A stretch of DNA of 64,000 nucleotides from Straminergon stramineum (lineage: Eukaryota > Streptophyta > Bryopsida > Hypnales > Calliergonaceae): contig OY987272.1 of the NCBI GenBank assembly GCA_963920665.1, positions 19,039,001 through 19,103,000 on the forward strand. The letters run 5' to 3'. A program made the translations under genes and the position numbers. This document shows, in pieces, positions 1 through 12,476 of this stretch. How positions within the stretch are numbered: the stretch's first letter is position 1; every line of letters starts with the position of its first letter. The notes under the pieces are model-generated. The model searched no databases, was not told the DNA's origin, and saw nothing but the letters and a program-made list of their open reading frames with translations.

Positions 1-2480
1 TAAATGGGGGAGATCTGGCACTTAAAACTTTCATCCATGGTTTATTGTTTATTATTTATAGAATCAAAGTGACAAATAGTTCATGAGTAGGAAGAATTGT
101 GAATAATTGTGAAAAATAAATCAAAAGGTCTAGACTTATTTAAATCCCCACCCTTTATTTTTATCATGAGATCAATGTGACAAATAATACATGAGTAAGA
201 TGATTCTTTGAATATTACAAAAACTAAATTAGTACATTCTTACTTCAATCCCTACACTTCATTTTTATTTTCAAAATTGACTTCACAAGTAATTGAAAAT
301 TGCAAAAATTAAATTAAAAGTTATTTCTTAAATCATGGTCAGTTACTTTGTATTTATAAAATCAAAGTGGAAAATTATTCACGATTAGAAGAAGCGTACA
401 AAAATTTCAAGAAATAAATAGGAAGGTTTCTATTTAAATATTCATCCTTTATCTTTTATTTTTAAATCAATGTGACAAATAACACATGAGAGGGATGATT
501 TTTTGTGAATTGCAAAATATAATTGAGCATGTTCTTACTTCAATAATTCAATCTCTACCCTATGTTTATTTGAAAATCACAATGACAAAGAATATGTGAC
601 TAAGACTTAGAATTATTATTTGAGAATTGTGAAAAATGAATAGAAAAGTTCGTTACTTCAATTTCCACCATTTATTTCTTTATTTTAAAAATCAATATGA
701 CAAATTATTCAAAATTGAGAGGACTCTAACTTTCAGAATTGCAAGAACAAAAATTAACAAGAATGACTTCTTTTTAATTCACCACCCTTCATTTTTATTT
801 TTAGATCAACATGACAAATAATACATAGATAGGATGATTTTTTGAAGATTCCCAAAAGAAAAGGAAGAGATTTCACTCAAAATTTATACCTATTTTTTTA
901 AATTATAAAATCAAAATCACAAATCATTCATAATGATTAATAGTCTTCAAGATGACTTGCAAAATAGAAATGAAAATGTTCTTACTTAAATATCCACCCT
1001 TTGTATTCCATTTTTATTATCAACATAACAAATGATTTATGATTTTAAGGGCTCTTAAAGAATAGTTCAAAATGAGAAAGAGAATTTTTTCTCATATCAC
1101 AACTATTTTTTTTTGGTTTTAAAAATCAATGAAGAAATCTACTCATAATTAGGAAGACTTTTTAGGAATTGCAAATAATAAAAGGTCTTACTTAATTCTC
1201 TACCATTTTATTTTAATTTTTAGATGAACGTGACAATTGATTCATGAATGGGATGGTTCTTTGAGAATTGCAAAACACAAATGGATAAGTTTTTACTTAA
1301 ATTTTAAAAATCAAAATAGAAATGATTTGTAATTAGGGTGACACTTTGAGAATTTCCAAAAATAAGTAGGAAAGTTTGTACTTAAATCTCCTCCTTTTAT
1401 TTTTTATTTATATAGTCAAAATGAAACACTTTATGATTATAAGGACTCTAGAAGAATCGTAAAAAACAAATAGGGGAGTTCTTATTTAAATCTTTACCCT
1501 TTACTTTTCACTTTTAAATTCAATGTAACAAATAATTCATGATGAGGACTTTGTGAAAATTGCAAAGATTAGAAAGGAAAGTTCTTACTCACATTTCCAC
1601 CCTTGAATTTTTATTCTTAAAAGTAGAGTGACAAATATATCAATCATGAATTCATGATAAAGAGTCTTGGAGAAATAAAAAGGGGAGTTTGTACTTCAAC
1701 CTCCACCCTTTATTTTTTGCCTACAAAATGAAAGAGAAAATAGTTTATGATTAAAAGGACTATTTGAGAAATGCAAAAACTAAATAGTGAAGTTTTTACT
1801 TCAATCTCCACCTTTTCTTTTTCTTTTTAAATCAACGTGTCAAATAACTTCAAAAGTATTAGAACTCTTTGAGGAATGCAAATATCAAATAGAATATTTT
1901 TTTCATTAAATCTCTACCTTTTTATTATTTATAAAATAAAATAACAAATAAATTATTAGTAGTATGATTCTTCGAGAATCATAAAAATGGATTGGTATAG
2001 TCTTATTTCAATCTTCACCTTTCAATTTTGATTTTTCCATGAACATAACAATTAATATATGACTAGGTCACTAGGATGATTCTTTGAGAATTGAAAAATA
2101 AATAAAATGGAAGGTATCTATTTAAATCTCCACCCTTTATTTTTTACCTTTACAATCAACATAACAAAAGAAATTAATGAATAGGACAAGAAAAATATTA
2201 CAAAAATTCAAAGGGGACATTTTTATCTAGATTACCACCTTTTATTTTTTATTTCTACATTCAAAGAGACAAATCATTCATGATTAGGAAGAATCATAAA
2301 GAACTTCAAAAGAATGAATAGAAAAACTCTTACTTAAATCTCTATCTTATATTTTCTTTATTTATATAATTTACATGATAAATAATACATGAGTTGGATA
2401 ATTCTTTGAGAATTGCAAAAACTAAATGAGTAAGTTTTATTTAAGTTAATCTCTATGTTTTATTTTGAAGAAGATTAGTC
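1..2480 (+). repeat. AT-rich degenerate tandem array, left arm
   Basis: About 23 degenerate copies of a roughly 105-bp AT-rich unit. Each unit reads approximately 'aatcaacatgacaaataat', 'catgattaggatgattcttt', 'gagaattgcaaaa', then 'cttacttaaatctccaccc' and a T-rich run. No coding potential is visible; short open frames here are chance. The same unit recurs in the opposite orientation at 5266-7700, so the two arrays form the arms of a large imperfect inverted arrangement. I infer that this lies inside an older hAT-type element whose right end is at 34743. Confidence 0.75.
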
Positions 2481-2775
2481 CTTAGTCTACTTTATATAAA
2501 CCCTTCTCTAGGTGCTACTCACATGGTTGTCCCACCTACATGCACTTTATGAAGAAGTAAAAATTTATTTTGAAGGAGATTTAATATTTCTTCTATCAAA
2601 GTCCCCCCATCAATGTTCTCCTCTACCTACTCCTTAAAGATCACGAAAATAGTTTAGGTAACCTCCAAAAGACCATTAAATTATTTTCTTACATAATTGT
2701 ACAATTAATTGACTGTTGATTCTCTAGATTTTAGTTTGATGATCCATATGAGCCTTCAAGGGAGAAAATCTTCCA

Positions 2776-3860
2776 CTTGAAGTCAACCTCATACCTGAGG
2801 TCGCCCAAGATCCGAAGTCGCCCTTGTGCATGCGCCCCTTTAAAAGGAAAAAAGTTGTTGGTTCAAAAAATGACCTTTCTTCCACATTGAGGTCGCCCTT
2901 TCAACCCGAAGTCGCCCCCCTCCACCCGCGGTTGCCCTTATTTGTGCATGCGCCCCTTGGGAAGGAAAGGTTTCGGTCCCCAAATAGCCTTTCTTGGACC
3001 CGAAGTCGCCCCCTCCACCTATGGTCACCCTTGTTTGTGCATGCGCCCCTTGAGAAGGAAAGGTTTCACTCCCCAAATGGCCTTTCTTGGACCCGAAGTC
3101 GCCCCTTCGACCTGAAGTCGCCCCCCCCCTACCCGCAGTCGCCCTTGTTTGTGCATGCGCCCCTTGGGAAGGAAAGGTTTCGGTCCCCAAATGGCCTTTC
3201 TTAGACCCAAAGTCGCCCCTTTGACCCGAAGTCACCCCCTATACCCGCGGTCGCCCTTGTTTGTGCATGCGCCCCTTGGGAAGGAAAGGTTTCGATTCCC
3301 AAATGGCCTTTCTTGGACCCAAAGTCGCCCCTTCGACCCGAAGTCGCCCCCTATACCCACGGTCGCCCTTGTTTGTGCATGCGCCCCTTGGGAAGGCAAG
3401 TTTTGGGTCCCCAAATGGCCTTTCTTGGACCCGAAGTTGCCCCCCCTACCCGCAGTCGCCCTTGTTTGTGCATGTGCCCCTTGGAAAGAAAAGGTTTCGG
3501 TCCCCAAATGGCCTTTTTTGGACCCAAAATCGCCCCTTCGACCCGAAGTCTCCCCCTCCACCCGCGGTCGCCCTTGTTTGTGCATGCGCCCCTTGGGAAG
3601 GCAAGTTTTGGGTCCCCAAATGGCCTTTCTTGGACCTGAAGTCTCCCCCTCCACCCACGGTCGCCCTTGTTTGTGCATGCGCCCCTTGGAAAAGAAAGTT
3701 TTGGTTTGAAAAATGGCCTTTTCTATACCTTCAAGTCGCCCTTGGATCCCAAGTCGCCTCTTGGACCCGCAATCGCCCAAGACCCAAACTCGCCCTATAC
3801 CTCAAGAATTTGACACACCATAGTACTACTAGCCATTTCTCCACCCGCGGTGGCCCATGA
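2776..3860 (+). repeat. GC-rich minisatellite (GTCGCCC type), about nine units
   Basis: Tandem units of about 93-117 bp. Each contains 'ttgtgcatgcgccccttggg', a segment 'ccccaaatggcctttcttgg' and one to three copies of a core like acccgaagtcgcccc. Length variants differ by an extra core of about 20 bp. The core is the ACCCGCGGTCGCCC motif that also forms arrays upstream of the genes in the giant transposon to the right. Long open frames exist on both strands because the units lack stop codons; they encode only the repeat and are not genes. Confidence 0.85.
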
Positions 3861-5265
3861 CCTGAAGTTACCCCACATCCTAATGAATTGGGGCACAATA
3901 GAAGTTTAGTTCAATCTTCACCCGTAGTTGTATAAGATTTGAATTCACATCTAATTTGAAGTCACCTTGGACCAAGAATCAAGATAGTTGGAGAAGATGT
4001 ACACCATCTCATGATCTAATATTGTTGAGCTTATTTGTATCATTCATTCAATGTAATTGATCTTCTAATAAATGTTAGTTTTTAGTTAATAGTGAAGCAG
4101 TAGTGTGTTAATACTAAATTTTTATTAGAGATAATTAAAGATAATATAAAAGATCTTTCCAAATCCTAAACTATAAACCCTATCCTCTCTAGGACCTAAC
4201 AATCCAAAATTCATTCATTATAGATATAACCTTAAATATTTTAGTTCTATGCCATGCCAAGATTCATGTATTTTGAGCTTTTGGAAGGGGCAAATTCACC
4301 TATACATGTATATTATTTTTCACATTTTGTCATCAAATTTTCAAACAAAGAGACATCGTACTAATAAGACGTGAACTATGTAAATATACTATCTCATAAT
4401 TTTAAAATATTCAATAGATTTCATATTCGTTTATATTTTCAAATATTTCCAAATAATGTGAACGTATCATAGGGTGAACTATTCATGACGACAATGCTAT
4501 GATGGAAGGGAAATGAAATGAGGGGAGGAGGACTTTTTCAAGTCTCCATTTCTTAAACTATTACCTATTTTTCTTTTGTAAATCAATTCCTAATCCATGC
4601 CATGATGTTATGATGTTTTGGGGATGTTGCCAACCCCCCCTTAGAGAAGTTGTTCTTCAAATGTGTTCCCTCCAAGTTTTAATTTAAGAAATGACCGTGT
4701 TGAATTATACATAACCAAGAGGATTCGAGGAGTGGAAATGAAGTCTTAGGGAGAAGGGCTTTTCCAAGTCTCTATTTCTTAAACCATTGCTTTTTTTTAA
4801 ATCACTTATGAATCAATGTCAAAATGCTAGGATTTTCTAGGGAAGTTGCCCATAGTCACTCTTGGACCTTGCATCCCTTTGGGAGAATAATTATTTATTC
4901 AAGGAGATGATCGTTCTTCCATTCAATGTTACCCTTGCACCTTGTGCCCCTTTGGATAGAAAATTGTTTTCTTAAAAAGTTGATCTTTCTTCCACCCAAA
5001 GTCACCCTTAGACTCATATGCGTTCCTTTGGGAAAAAAAATGTTTGTTCAAGGAGATGACCTTTCTTATAGCCGCAGTTGCCCCTTGCATAGTTGCTTTT
5101 ATGCTCAGTAATCCTCTTCAGGTTGCCCCTCGTACACGCAACACATATTTCTTGAGGAAGACAAAATTCTTTTTAAGGAGTGAAGGACCAATCTTCTATA
5201 TTAATCATTCATCAATGATTTGTGACATTGATGTTAAATATAATAAACAAAGGGTGATGATTTGA
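3861..5265. other. Non-coding segment related to 19036-20340
   Basis: No gene is visible. Several blocks match the segment that follows the minisatellite at 18170-19035. These are 'agaagatgt..ccatctc', a stretch ending in aaccctaaaccctat-like sequence, and repeated blocks such as gaaatgaaatgaggggagga followed by 'caagtctccatttcttaaa' near 4510 and 4735. The order (GC minisatellite, then this segment) is the same in both places, so both derive from one ancestral repeat. Confidence 0.55.
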
Positions 5266-7700
5266 AGAAGAACTTGTCCTATTATTTATTACAATTTTCA
5301 AAGATTCATCCTATTCATCTACTATTCTTGATGTTTATTTTAAAATTAAAAATAAATAGTGGTGATTTGAAGTTATGACTTCTTCTTTAAATTTTTGCAA
5401 TTTTCCAAGAGTTGTCCTAATTATGAATTATTTATAACTTTGATTTCATAATAAAAATATTTTATATTTTCAAAATATATAATAATTTTGATACTTAAGT
5501 CAAAATTTATCCATTGGTTTTGCAATTCTCCAAAAATCATCCTACTCATATATTATTTGTCCCTTTAATTTAGAAATAAAAAATAAACCATTTCCAACCC
5601 TTTCGTTTTTTGGCTATTCTCAAAGAATCTTTGTCATCATGAATCATTTGTTGTGTTGATTCTAAGAATAAAGAACAAAAAATAAAGGACAAAGATTTAT
5701 GTAAAAAATTCCCTATTTCTTTTTTGCAAATCTTCAAGACTCCTTATGTGCTCATCATGAATTATTTGTCACTTTCATTCTATAAATAAAAAAGAATAGG
5801 TGGAGATTCAAGTAAGAACTTCTTCATTTCTAGATGCTCTAAGATTCTTTATTATGGATTTTTTTTCACTTTTATTATGTAAGCCAAAAAGAAAGGGTAA
5901 AGATTTGAATCAAAGCTTTTCTACTTAATTTTCGCAATTTTCTAGAATTTTTTCTAGTCATGAATTATTTATCACTAAATATTGTAAATCAAAAAATAAT
6001 TGGTGGAAATTTAAGAAAATATCTATTTTCAATTTTTTTTCAATTTATCCTAATGAAGTATTATTTGTTACACAAAATGAAAAATGAAAAATATAGAGTG
6101 GATGTTTAAGTATAAGTTCTTTTATTTTTTTTTTTCAATTATTAATGATTCTTCCTTGTAATGAATTATTGGTCCTTTTGCTTTTACAATTAAAAACTTA
6201 GGATTTGAGATTTTAGCAAGAACTTCTCTATTTATTTTTGAGAATTTTGAAAGACTCATCCTACTTGAATATCATTTGTCACATTCATTTCAAAATTAAA
6301 AATAAAGGATGGAGATTTAAGTAAAAACTTCGCTCTTTATTTTTTGTAATTCTCCAAGATTCTTTCTTATAATCAATTTTTTTTTCTTAGATTTTATAAA
6401 TAAAAAGTAAAGAGTGAAGATTTAAATCAGATTTTTTTTCTATTGAATTAATAAGTTTTTGCAATTTTAAAGAGTTATACTAATTTTGAATTACTTCTTA
6501 TGCTCAAACCATAAACCAAATATAAAGGTTGGAGATTTAAATAAGAAATTATCAAATTATTTTTTGCAAATCTCAGAGAACCTAAACCCTACTCATCTGT
6601 CTCATCTAAAACATATCAAATTTATCTAAGATTAAAAAATAAAAGGTAGATATTTAAGTAAGAACTATTTTTTTTTCACAATTCTTATTTATCATGAATT
6701 ATTTTTCACTTTAATTTTATAAAAAAAAGGTTTCCCCTTTCAATGAAATTCGTTCATGTTTAGAAAAATAAAATAAAATAAAATAAAGCGTGAAGATTTA
6801 AGAAATAACTTTTTTGATTAAGTTTTCTAATTTATAAATAGTCCTCCTAATTCTATATAGTTTGTCACATTAATTTAATTAATAAAAAATAAAGTGGAAA
6901 TTTAAACAAGAACTTATCCATTTTATTTTTTTGCAAATCTCAAGCATACCATTCAATAGCATGCATTGTTAGTGCCTTGGCTTTAGAGTAGATGGAATGA
7001 AGTATTCCACATTCCTTAGTAGCTAAGTGCCTAAGTGGATAAGTGGTAGGCACATAGGCTATTGAATGTTATAATGATCACCCTACTTCTGTTTTGTTTA
7101 TTATGTTGATTTAAAATATAAAATAAAGCATGGATATTTAAGTGAGAACTTTCCTAGTTATTTTTTGCAATTTTTCTAGAGTCCTTTTAGTCATGAATGG
7201 TTTGTGACTTTGATTTTCCAAAAAAAAATAAAGGGTGGACATTTTAGTACAAACATTCCCATTTACTTTTCACAATTCCCAAAGAGTTATCTCATATATG
7301 TATTATTTGTCATTGTGATGTAAATAAAACTATAAAATAAAGGATAGAGACTTAAGTAAATTTCCATATTTATTTTTGGCAATTCTCCAAAATTCTTCCT
7401 AATAATGAATTATTTATCACTTTGATTTTATAGATAAAAAATAACAAGTAGAGATTTAAATAAGAACTTTTATCTCCATTTATTTTTTGGAATCTCGAAG
7501 ACTTATCCTAATCATTTCTTATTTGTCTTGTAGATATTTGAAATTAAAATTAAAAAGTAGAAATTTAAATAAACATGCATTTCTATTATTATTTGTAATT
7601 TGTCATTTGCATAGATTCATCCTAATTCTATAATATTTATCATGTTGATTTAAAAATAAATACAAAAGATGGAAAGAACATTTTCTTTTATTTGTCCCAA
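5266..7700 (-). repeat. AT-rich degenerate tandem array, right arm (inverted)
   Basis: Degenerate units of about 105 bp that are the reverse complement of those at 1-2480: 'ggtggagatttaagtaagaa', 'ttttgcaattctc', then 'gaatcatcctaatcatgaat' and 'tatttgtcatgttgattt'. Copies are strongly diverged and interrupted, for example near 6950-7080. No coding sequence is visible. Confidence 0.75.
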
Positions 7701-7839
7701 TTTTTGCTTTTTAAAAGACATTGGTTTTATTTCCTTTTTACAATCTCCCCTTTATATATATCCTACAAACATATGTTTTATTTACATGTGCCCTTTTGCC
7801 TATCCATAGTTGCCTTTTGCCTACTTATAATTTCATGTT

Positions 7840-7847
7840 GTCTAATT
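7840..7847. repeat. Left 8-bp target-site duplication of the giant hAT element
   Basis: The sequence gtctaatt directly precedes the terminus CATGGTTGTT. The identical octamer directly follows the right terminus at 34144-34151. An 8-bp duplication is the hallmark of hAT transposition. Confidence 0.85.
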
Positions 7848-7960
7848 CATGGTTGTTCCGGCGGATAGTTCGACAACTCGACGAACATGACGTCCAACAC
7901 GTCAAGTAGACCCTCTTGTCCATCTAATAGAGTCAAACTTACCTTTGACTTTTAAAAAAA
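7848..7960 (+). repeat. Left terminal region of the giant hAT element
   Basis: Begins CATGGTTGTTCCGGCGG. About 105 bp match, in inverted orientation and at roughly 85-90% identity by eye, the terminus at 34640-34743. Shared blocks include 'cgtccaacacgtcaagtaga' and 'ccctcttgtcc'. Similarity to the element's own right end (34143) is limited to about 10 bp plus scattered motifs. Confidence 0.8.
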
Positions 7961-8039
7961 ATTTTACCCTGCCCGTGAGGCCACTTGGATGCCATGTGGC
8001 AGACACGTGTCTTCCACGTAGCATCCTAAAGGGGTGCAT

Positions 8040-8540
8040 GCAGGTGTGGGCGACCTCGGGTTTGGGCGACCACGGGTGTGGGCGACCATGGGTAGGGCGA
8101 CTTCGGGTTCAGGTTGGTGGGCGACAGAGGGTGTCGAGTACGTGGCAAGTTGCGAAGCAAAGACACGAAGTGAGAACCCAAAGAGAAGTAACGCCCCACA
8201 ATTACCCGCGGTCGCCCCCAAAGACCCGCAGTCGCCTCCCAAGGCACCCGCACCCGCCCCAAAGACCTGCAGTCGCCCCCCAAAGGACTTGCACGTGCCC
8301 CTGTAACCGCAGTCGCCCTCCAAAAGACCTGCACGCGCCCTTGTACCCGAGGTCGCCCCTCCCAGGACCCGCACGCGCCCCTGGACCCGCAGTTGCCTCC
8401 TCGAACCCGAATGCGCCCTACCAGACCCGTAGTCGCTCCCCGAGATTTGTGCGCGCCCCTTGGAGACCGCGGATTCAACCGGTGGTCGCCCACCTGTACG
8501 CGCCCCATGACTAACTCTCACCCGCGCTCGCCCCACCTAT
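8040..8540 (+). repeat. GTCGCC array, left subterminal and upstream of gene A
   Basis: Positions 8040-8115 carry four cores in reverse orientation (gggcgacc-cggg), pointing to the left terminus. Positions 8200-8540 carry about fifteen forward cores, such as acccgcggtcgcccc and acccgcacgcgcccc, pointing towards gene A, whose ATG is at 8730. Many copies show CpG-to-TpG or CpA changes. It may bind the transposase or act as a promoter; the sequence does not decide. Confidence 0.75.
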
Positions 8541-8729
8541 TTATCCACTCGCCCAAGACCTTTTGGGCACCTTTCATTGAGGCTTCTTGTCTTGCATCCT
8601 TTAGTGGCTACATGCGTGAACCTTGACTATTTACTATTTATTACATTCATCCACCCTTCTTACCTTACTAGTTGTGGACCACCTAAACTCCCAAACGAGT
8701 TTTTTGAGCCTTAGACACGACAATCATTG

Positions 8730-11222
8730 ATGGCCACTAGAATTAACAATGCCAGGGCATTGCCTATCTCCGCTGCCGCACAGACCGCCGGGGCATTACG
8801 GAAGGCTGCCAAAGACAAACATCGCAAGTGTAGGGGCACTATTCATCGGAAGCGATTGCACGTGCTCAATAGTGAAGCCCACCTTGCTTTTAAGGGTTGG
8901 AATGAAGAACCAGAGCTTTGGACAATACAAACCTGTGAAGACTACATCGAGTGGTGCCATATCGGCAAGTTCTTTCCTTTATGGCGTCATCATTATAATC
9001 GTCACACCAATAAGGCCAACTTGAAGTACTGTGAGAATCCAGCATTCCTTCAAAGATGCATTGAATTGTGGCAAGTCCTCTACAAAACCGTCTTTGTAGA
9101 TAGGAATGAGGTCCCCCTCTTCCTTGCTAGAGGAGTATATGCTGAGGTCGCTCTAAACAAAGAGGTTGATTGGAGCACAATCAAGGGAAGTACGTATGTC
9201 ACTCGTCCAAAGAGTGGTTTCATCCCAAAAGGAGTTTTAGCTTTTCCTAAGGGGGGACTCGGTCCTATTCGAAGTGCATACAAAACGCAAACCCCTGCCA
9301 TTGAGGTTGACACTCAGGAGTCTGAAGAAGATGATGACTCTGATGGTACACGCGTCCATAGGGTCATACGAATCGTGGAGCAATCTGTTTGCCCCAATGA
9401 GGTTCAAAATGGAGTTGTAAAAGGACCCGCGACATCCACGGGACAACGACCAAGGCAACCATCTAGAGTACGGCGTTCAACAACACGAGTGGGACCTGCA
9501 TCGATTCCAACTATAGTTCCTAACCCATCACTGCCAACACAGCGCACAAATGACATCTTCGACTTTGGGCCCGATGAGGACACGGCTATGGAAGAAACTA
9601 ACCGTGTTCCCATTTCTCCATCAACAATGGGCTCAAGCCATGACATTATGACTTTGGCAAAAGCTCTGGACCTCCTCAAGACCAAAGATGTTGAAATTTC
9701 TTCACTACAGAATGAAATGAGGAAATTGCGATGTGAGTGTGAACAAAAAAGTACACTCATCTCTCAACAAACTACAGAACTGCAACGCCTCCGTGAGAAA
9801 GACCTTGACACTTTCACTTTGTCAGATATGGATGACGCCTTTGTTGAGCAGAACCTCCAAAATGTGGACAAGGTTGTGGGGGACCTTACCAACCATATCC
9901 TTCAGCGTTCTCCTCTTGCCAAGCGCACTAGACGCTCCCCCATCATTCCAAATACACTTCCTACTATTGTCACAAGATATACTACCAATGACACAATTGA
10001 CCTCAATGGGACCCAAGACTCTCTTTCGTTTCTTGTGGTTCCATCAATTATTCAATTGAAGAAAGACCATGGACTTCAAGAAGAAAATAAGATGCTTCGA
10101 AGAAAGTTGGCTAAGTTGACTACCACATACTACCATTGATAGGTCGCCTGCATTCTCTCCGTGGATAGATCCCAACAAGTTGCGAAGGAGCTAGAGAAAG
10201 TTTCTAGAAACTTTGTTGCAAATGCTCCTAAACGTGAGAATGGACTGACGTCATGGGCATTGTTGGAGGACATGTTTCCCAATAACATGTGCATGGTGGA
10301 ATTGCCACAAAAGGAGGTCATAGATTGGAGCAAAAATGGTTGGGACCACGAAAACCAAATGTCTAGCCACATAGAAGAGAAGAAACAAATGCTATTGTGG
10401 CCCAAGCCTGCACCTTTTGTTTTGGACCATACCAAATGCCCCATATGTCTTGAACAATTTGGCCCCGAAGGGGGTTGGGCACTAGGATCTTGTGCACATG
10501 TATACCACCCCCAATGTCTCATCACACAATGCTTGATTAGACGACATTGTGTGATTTTTTCAGTACCATTCCATGATCGCCTCTATACCATGTTCAACTT
10601 GACGACCTACATGCCTCCTTCTTGGGAACACACACGTGATACTACGGCTGACACAACCTTGTGGGGCCGAGATTTGGTTTGGAGTTGGCAAGAAGGACAA
10701 CATGATCAAGAAAAAGGACCTGCTAGCTCGCAATTGAATTGGGAAACAGACCCAGACGAAATTGTTAGAGTTGCACCAAGGCTCATGGGAAAGGGGCCAT
10801 AAAACGAAGGGAGGAGGGCATTCTTCTTCCAATGCCTTGGTGAATATTGGGACAAGACCTCCTCAACCTTCAAGTGGGGTCCTCATCCGCAATGACACTG
10901 TTGGAATTTAGAAGGAGAAAGGGTGGCTAATCAAGATGATAGTGCCTCCCTAGAAGACTTGACTAGTATGGCTTACTTGGACTCTACGTACAGACCATAT
11001 TACCAAAGTCAAGCACTTGACTACTTGTTGGAAGCACATTCTCCGCAAACAACAAGGACCCTCCAAACTCTACAGGACTCCAACGTGTTGCAATCAATTT
11101 TGAAGGTAGACGGACCAGCTTCATGAACCCGTGCAAAGCGAAAGCTAGGGGTTGGGGAAGCATCGACCTACGAAGAAGGTGAAGGAAGTGCCTCTCAAAA
11201 CAACCCAAATGTAATTGACTAG
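8730..11222 (+). pseudogene. Gene A: novel WCHI-domain protein with degraded RING-like finger
   Basis: One frame stays coherent for 830 codons from the ATG at 8730 to TAG at 11220. In-frame stops interrupt it at 10137 (TGA), 10140 (TAG), 10800 (TAA), 10893 (TGA) and 11124 (TGA). Residues about 40-150 form a domain shared with genes B and D: IHRKR, FKGW, EWCHIGKFFPLWRHH, NKANLKYC, then VYAEVALNKEVDWSTIK. The middle is acidic and has a predicted coiled coil around residues 320-360. Around codons 570-615 is a RING-like finger: CPIC, then GSCAHVYHPQC, then RRHC; the expected last cysteine appears as phenylalanine. A role in protein binding or ubiquitin ligation is only inferred from the finger. 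The first 469 codons could still be translated as a truncated protein. I do not recognise the N-terminal family. Confidence 0.7.
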
Positions 11223-12476
11223 ACATTCATAGGAATCATGCAATTTAGCCTTACCTCCCATCATAATAGATGACAAGTAAGGGTTAGGTTTTAGTTACAC
11301 TATGTTTCTAGTTGTTTTGGCAAGTACGATGGAGTGGTTTAGGGTTTTCTTCTTTCATTCCACTTCTACGACTTCCTAGCATACCTATGTACGGCAATTC
11401 CATATGGCATTGATTTTTATTTAATACTACCTATTCTTCCTCTCTACCAAAGCACCAATTTCAGAAATCATATCGAGAATGATCTTTTTGAGTTCTTCCA
11501 AAAATAGTTTGTATGAATCAAATCAACAAAGCTCTTAAAGTTTAACTTTTCAAATTAATTTCACTTGCATTGAGAAGAAAACTAGGTCACTACTTACTAG
11601 AGTGGAGCATCATTGTCCAATTGGATATTTCCTTTCATATTCTTTAAAATCGTGAGGTTCTAATTGTAGGAAGCTTTTCCTCTAAGCTTTCAAGATACTT
11701 GGCCAAAGAAGGAATAAAAGGGGTTCAAATACAACATGCCCCTTTTCGTGGATGTTGACTTGTTGACTTCACATTACCATACCTTCAAATGGTTCACCCT
11801 GTCCTTGGAGGTCAAAATTTTGATTCATAAAAAACATTAGTAGGCCAACTTTACATATCAAAACTACCTAATTCCTCAATATCCATTGTAATTTTCTTCA
11901 AATTACACTAAAGCTAGAATTCTAAAAAATCCTATATACAAGGAGGAACAATGCAGCAAATCACCCGAGACAAATAAGCCCAATAAATTTCCTTGATTAA
12001 TATGGTATTTGGGGCATAATCGGTTTTTCGTTCTCCACTATTCATATGAAAATCATTAATACAAGTTGTACTGTAGATTTCACGACAACATTCTCACAAA
12101 ATAGTAAAAATACTATGTCAACTTTTACAGTCAAGAATCAAGAACTTCCCATCAATCCCATGTTCCTATTCGATTGTAATTATGTGCAAGAATCCCATTC
12201 CATTCATCATACCATCACCTTCTCCCAAACCATGAGAGAGACATATTCATCCATATAGAAAAGTTGTAAGATCCAAAAATGGTGCGGCATTTTCTCCTTT
12301 CCATGCACACCACTAGTGTGCCCACACCAATTTAACTATTCTAGTACACACATTGCTTCAAGACACCATATACATTGTTTTATCTCAAAACATTGCATTT
12401 CTTTATAACACCAGGATAGGCAAAATACAAAATAATCATGGTGAAAGTATTTATCCTCATTGTATTCCTAGGTATT
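11223..12476. other. Spacer between the convergent genes A and B
   Basis: AT-rich sequence between the 3' ends of genes A (+) and B (-). No convincing frame, array or terminal structure is visible. It probably holds both 3' untranslated regions. Confidence 0.5.

Noticed and set aside
2824..3860. Open frames of 60-199 codons on both strands in the minisatellite
   Set aside because: They only translate the tandem unit, overlap on both strands and have no non-repeat domain.
7945..8626. Overlapping open frames of up to 190 codons in the GTCGCC array
   Set aside because: Arg/Pro-rich translation of the repeat core on both strands; no independent domain. The same holds for 14191-14599 and 18149-19026.
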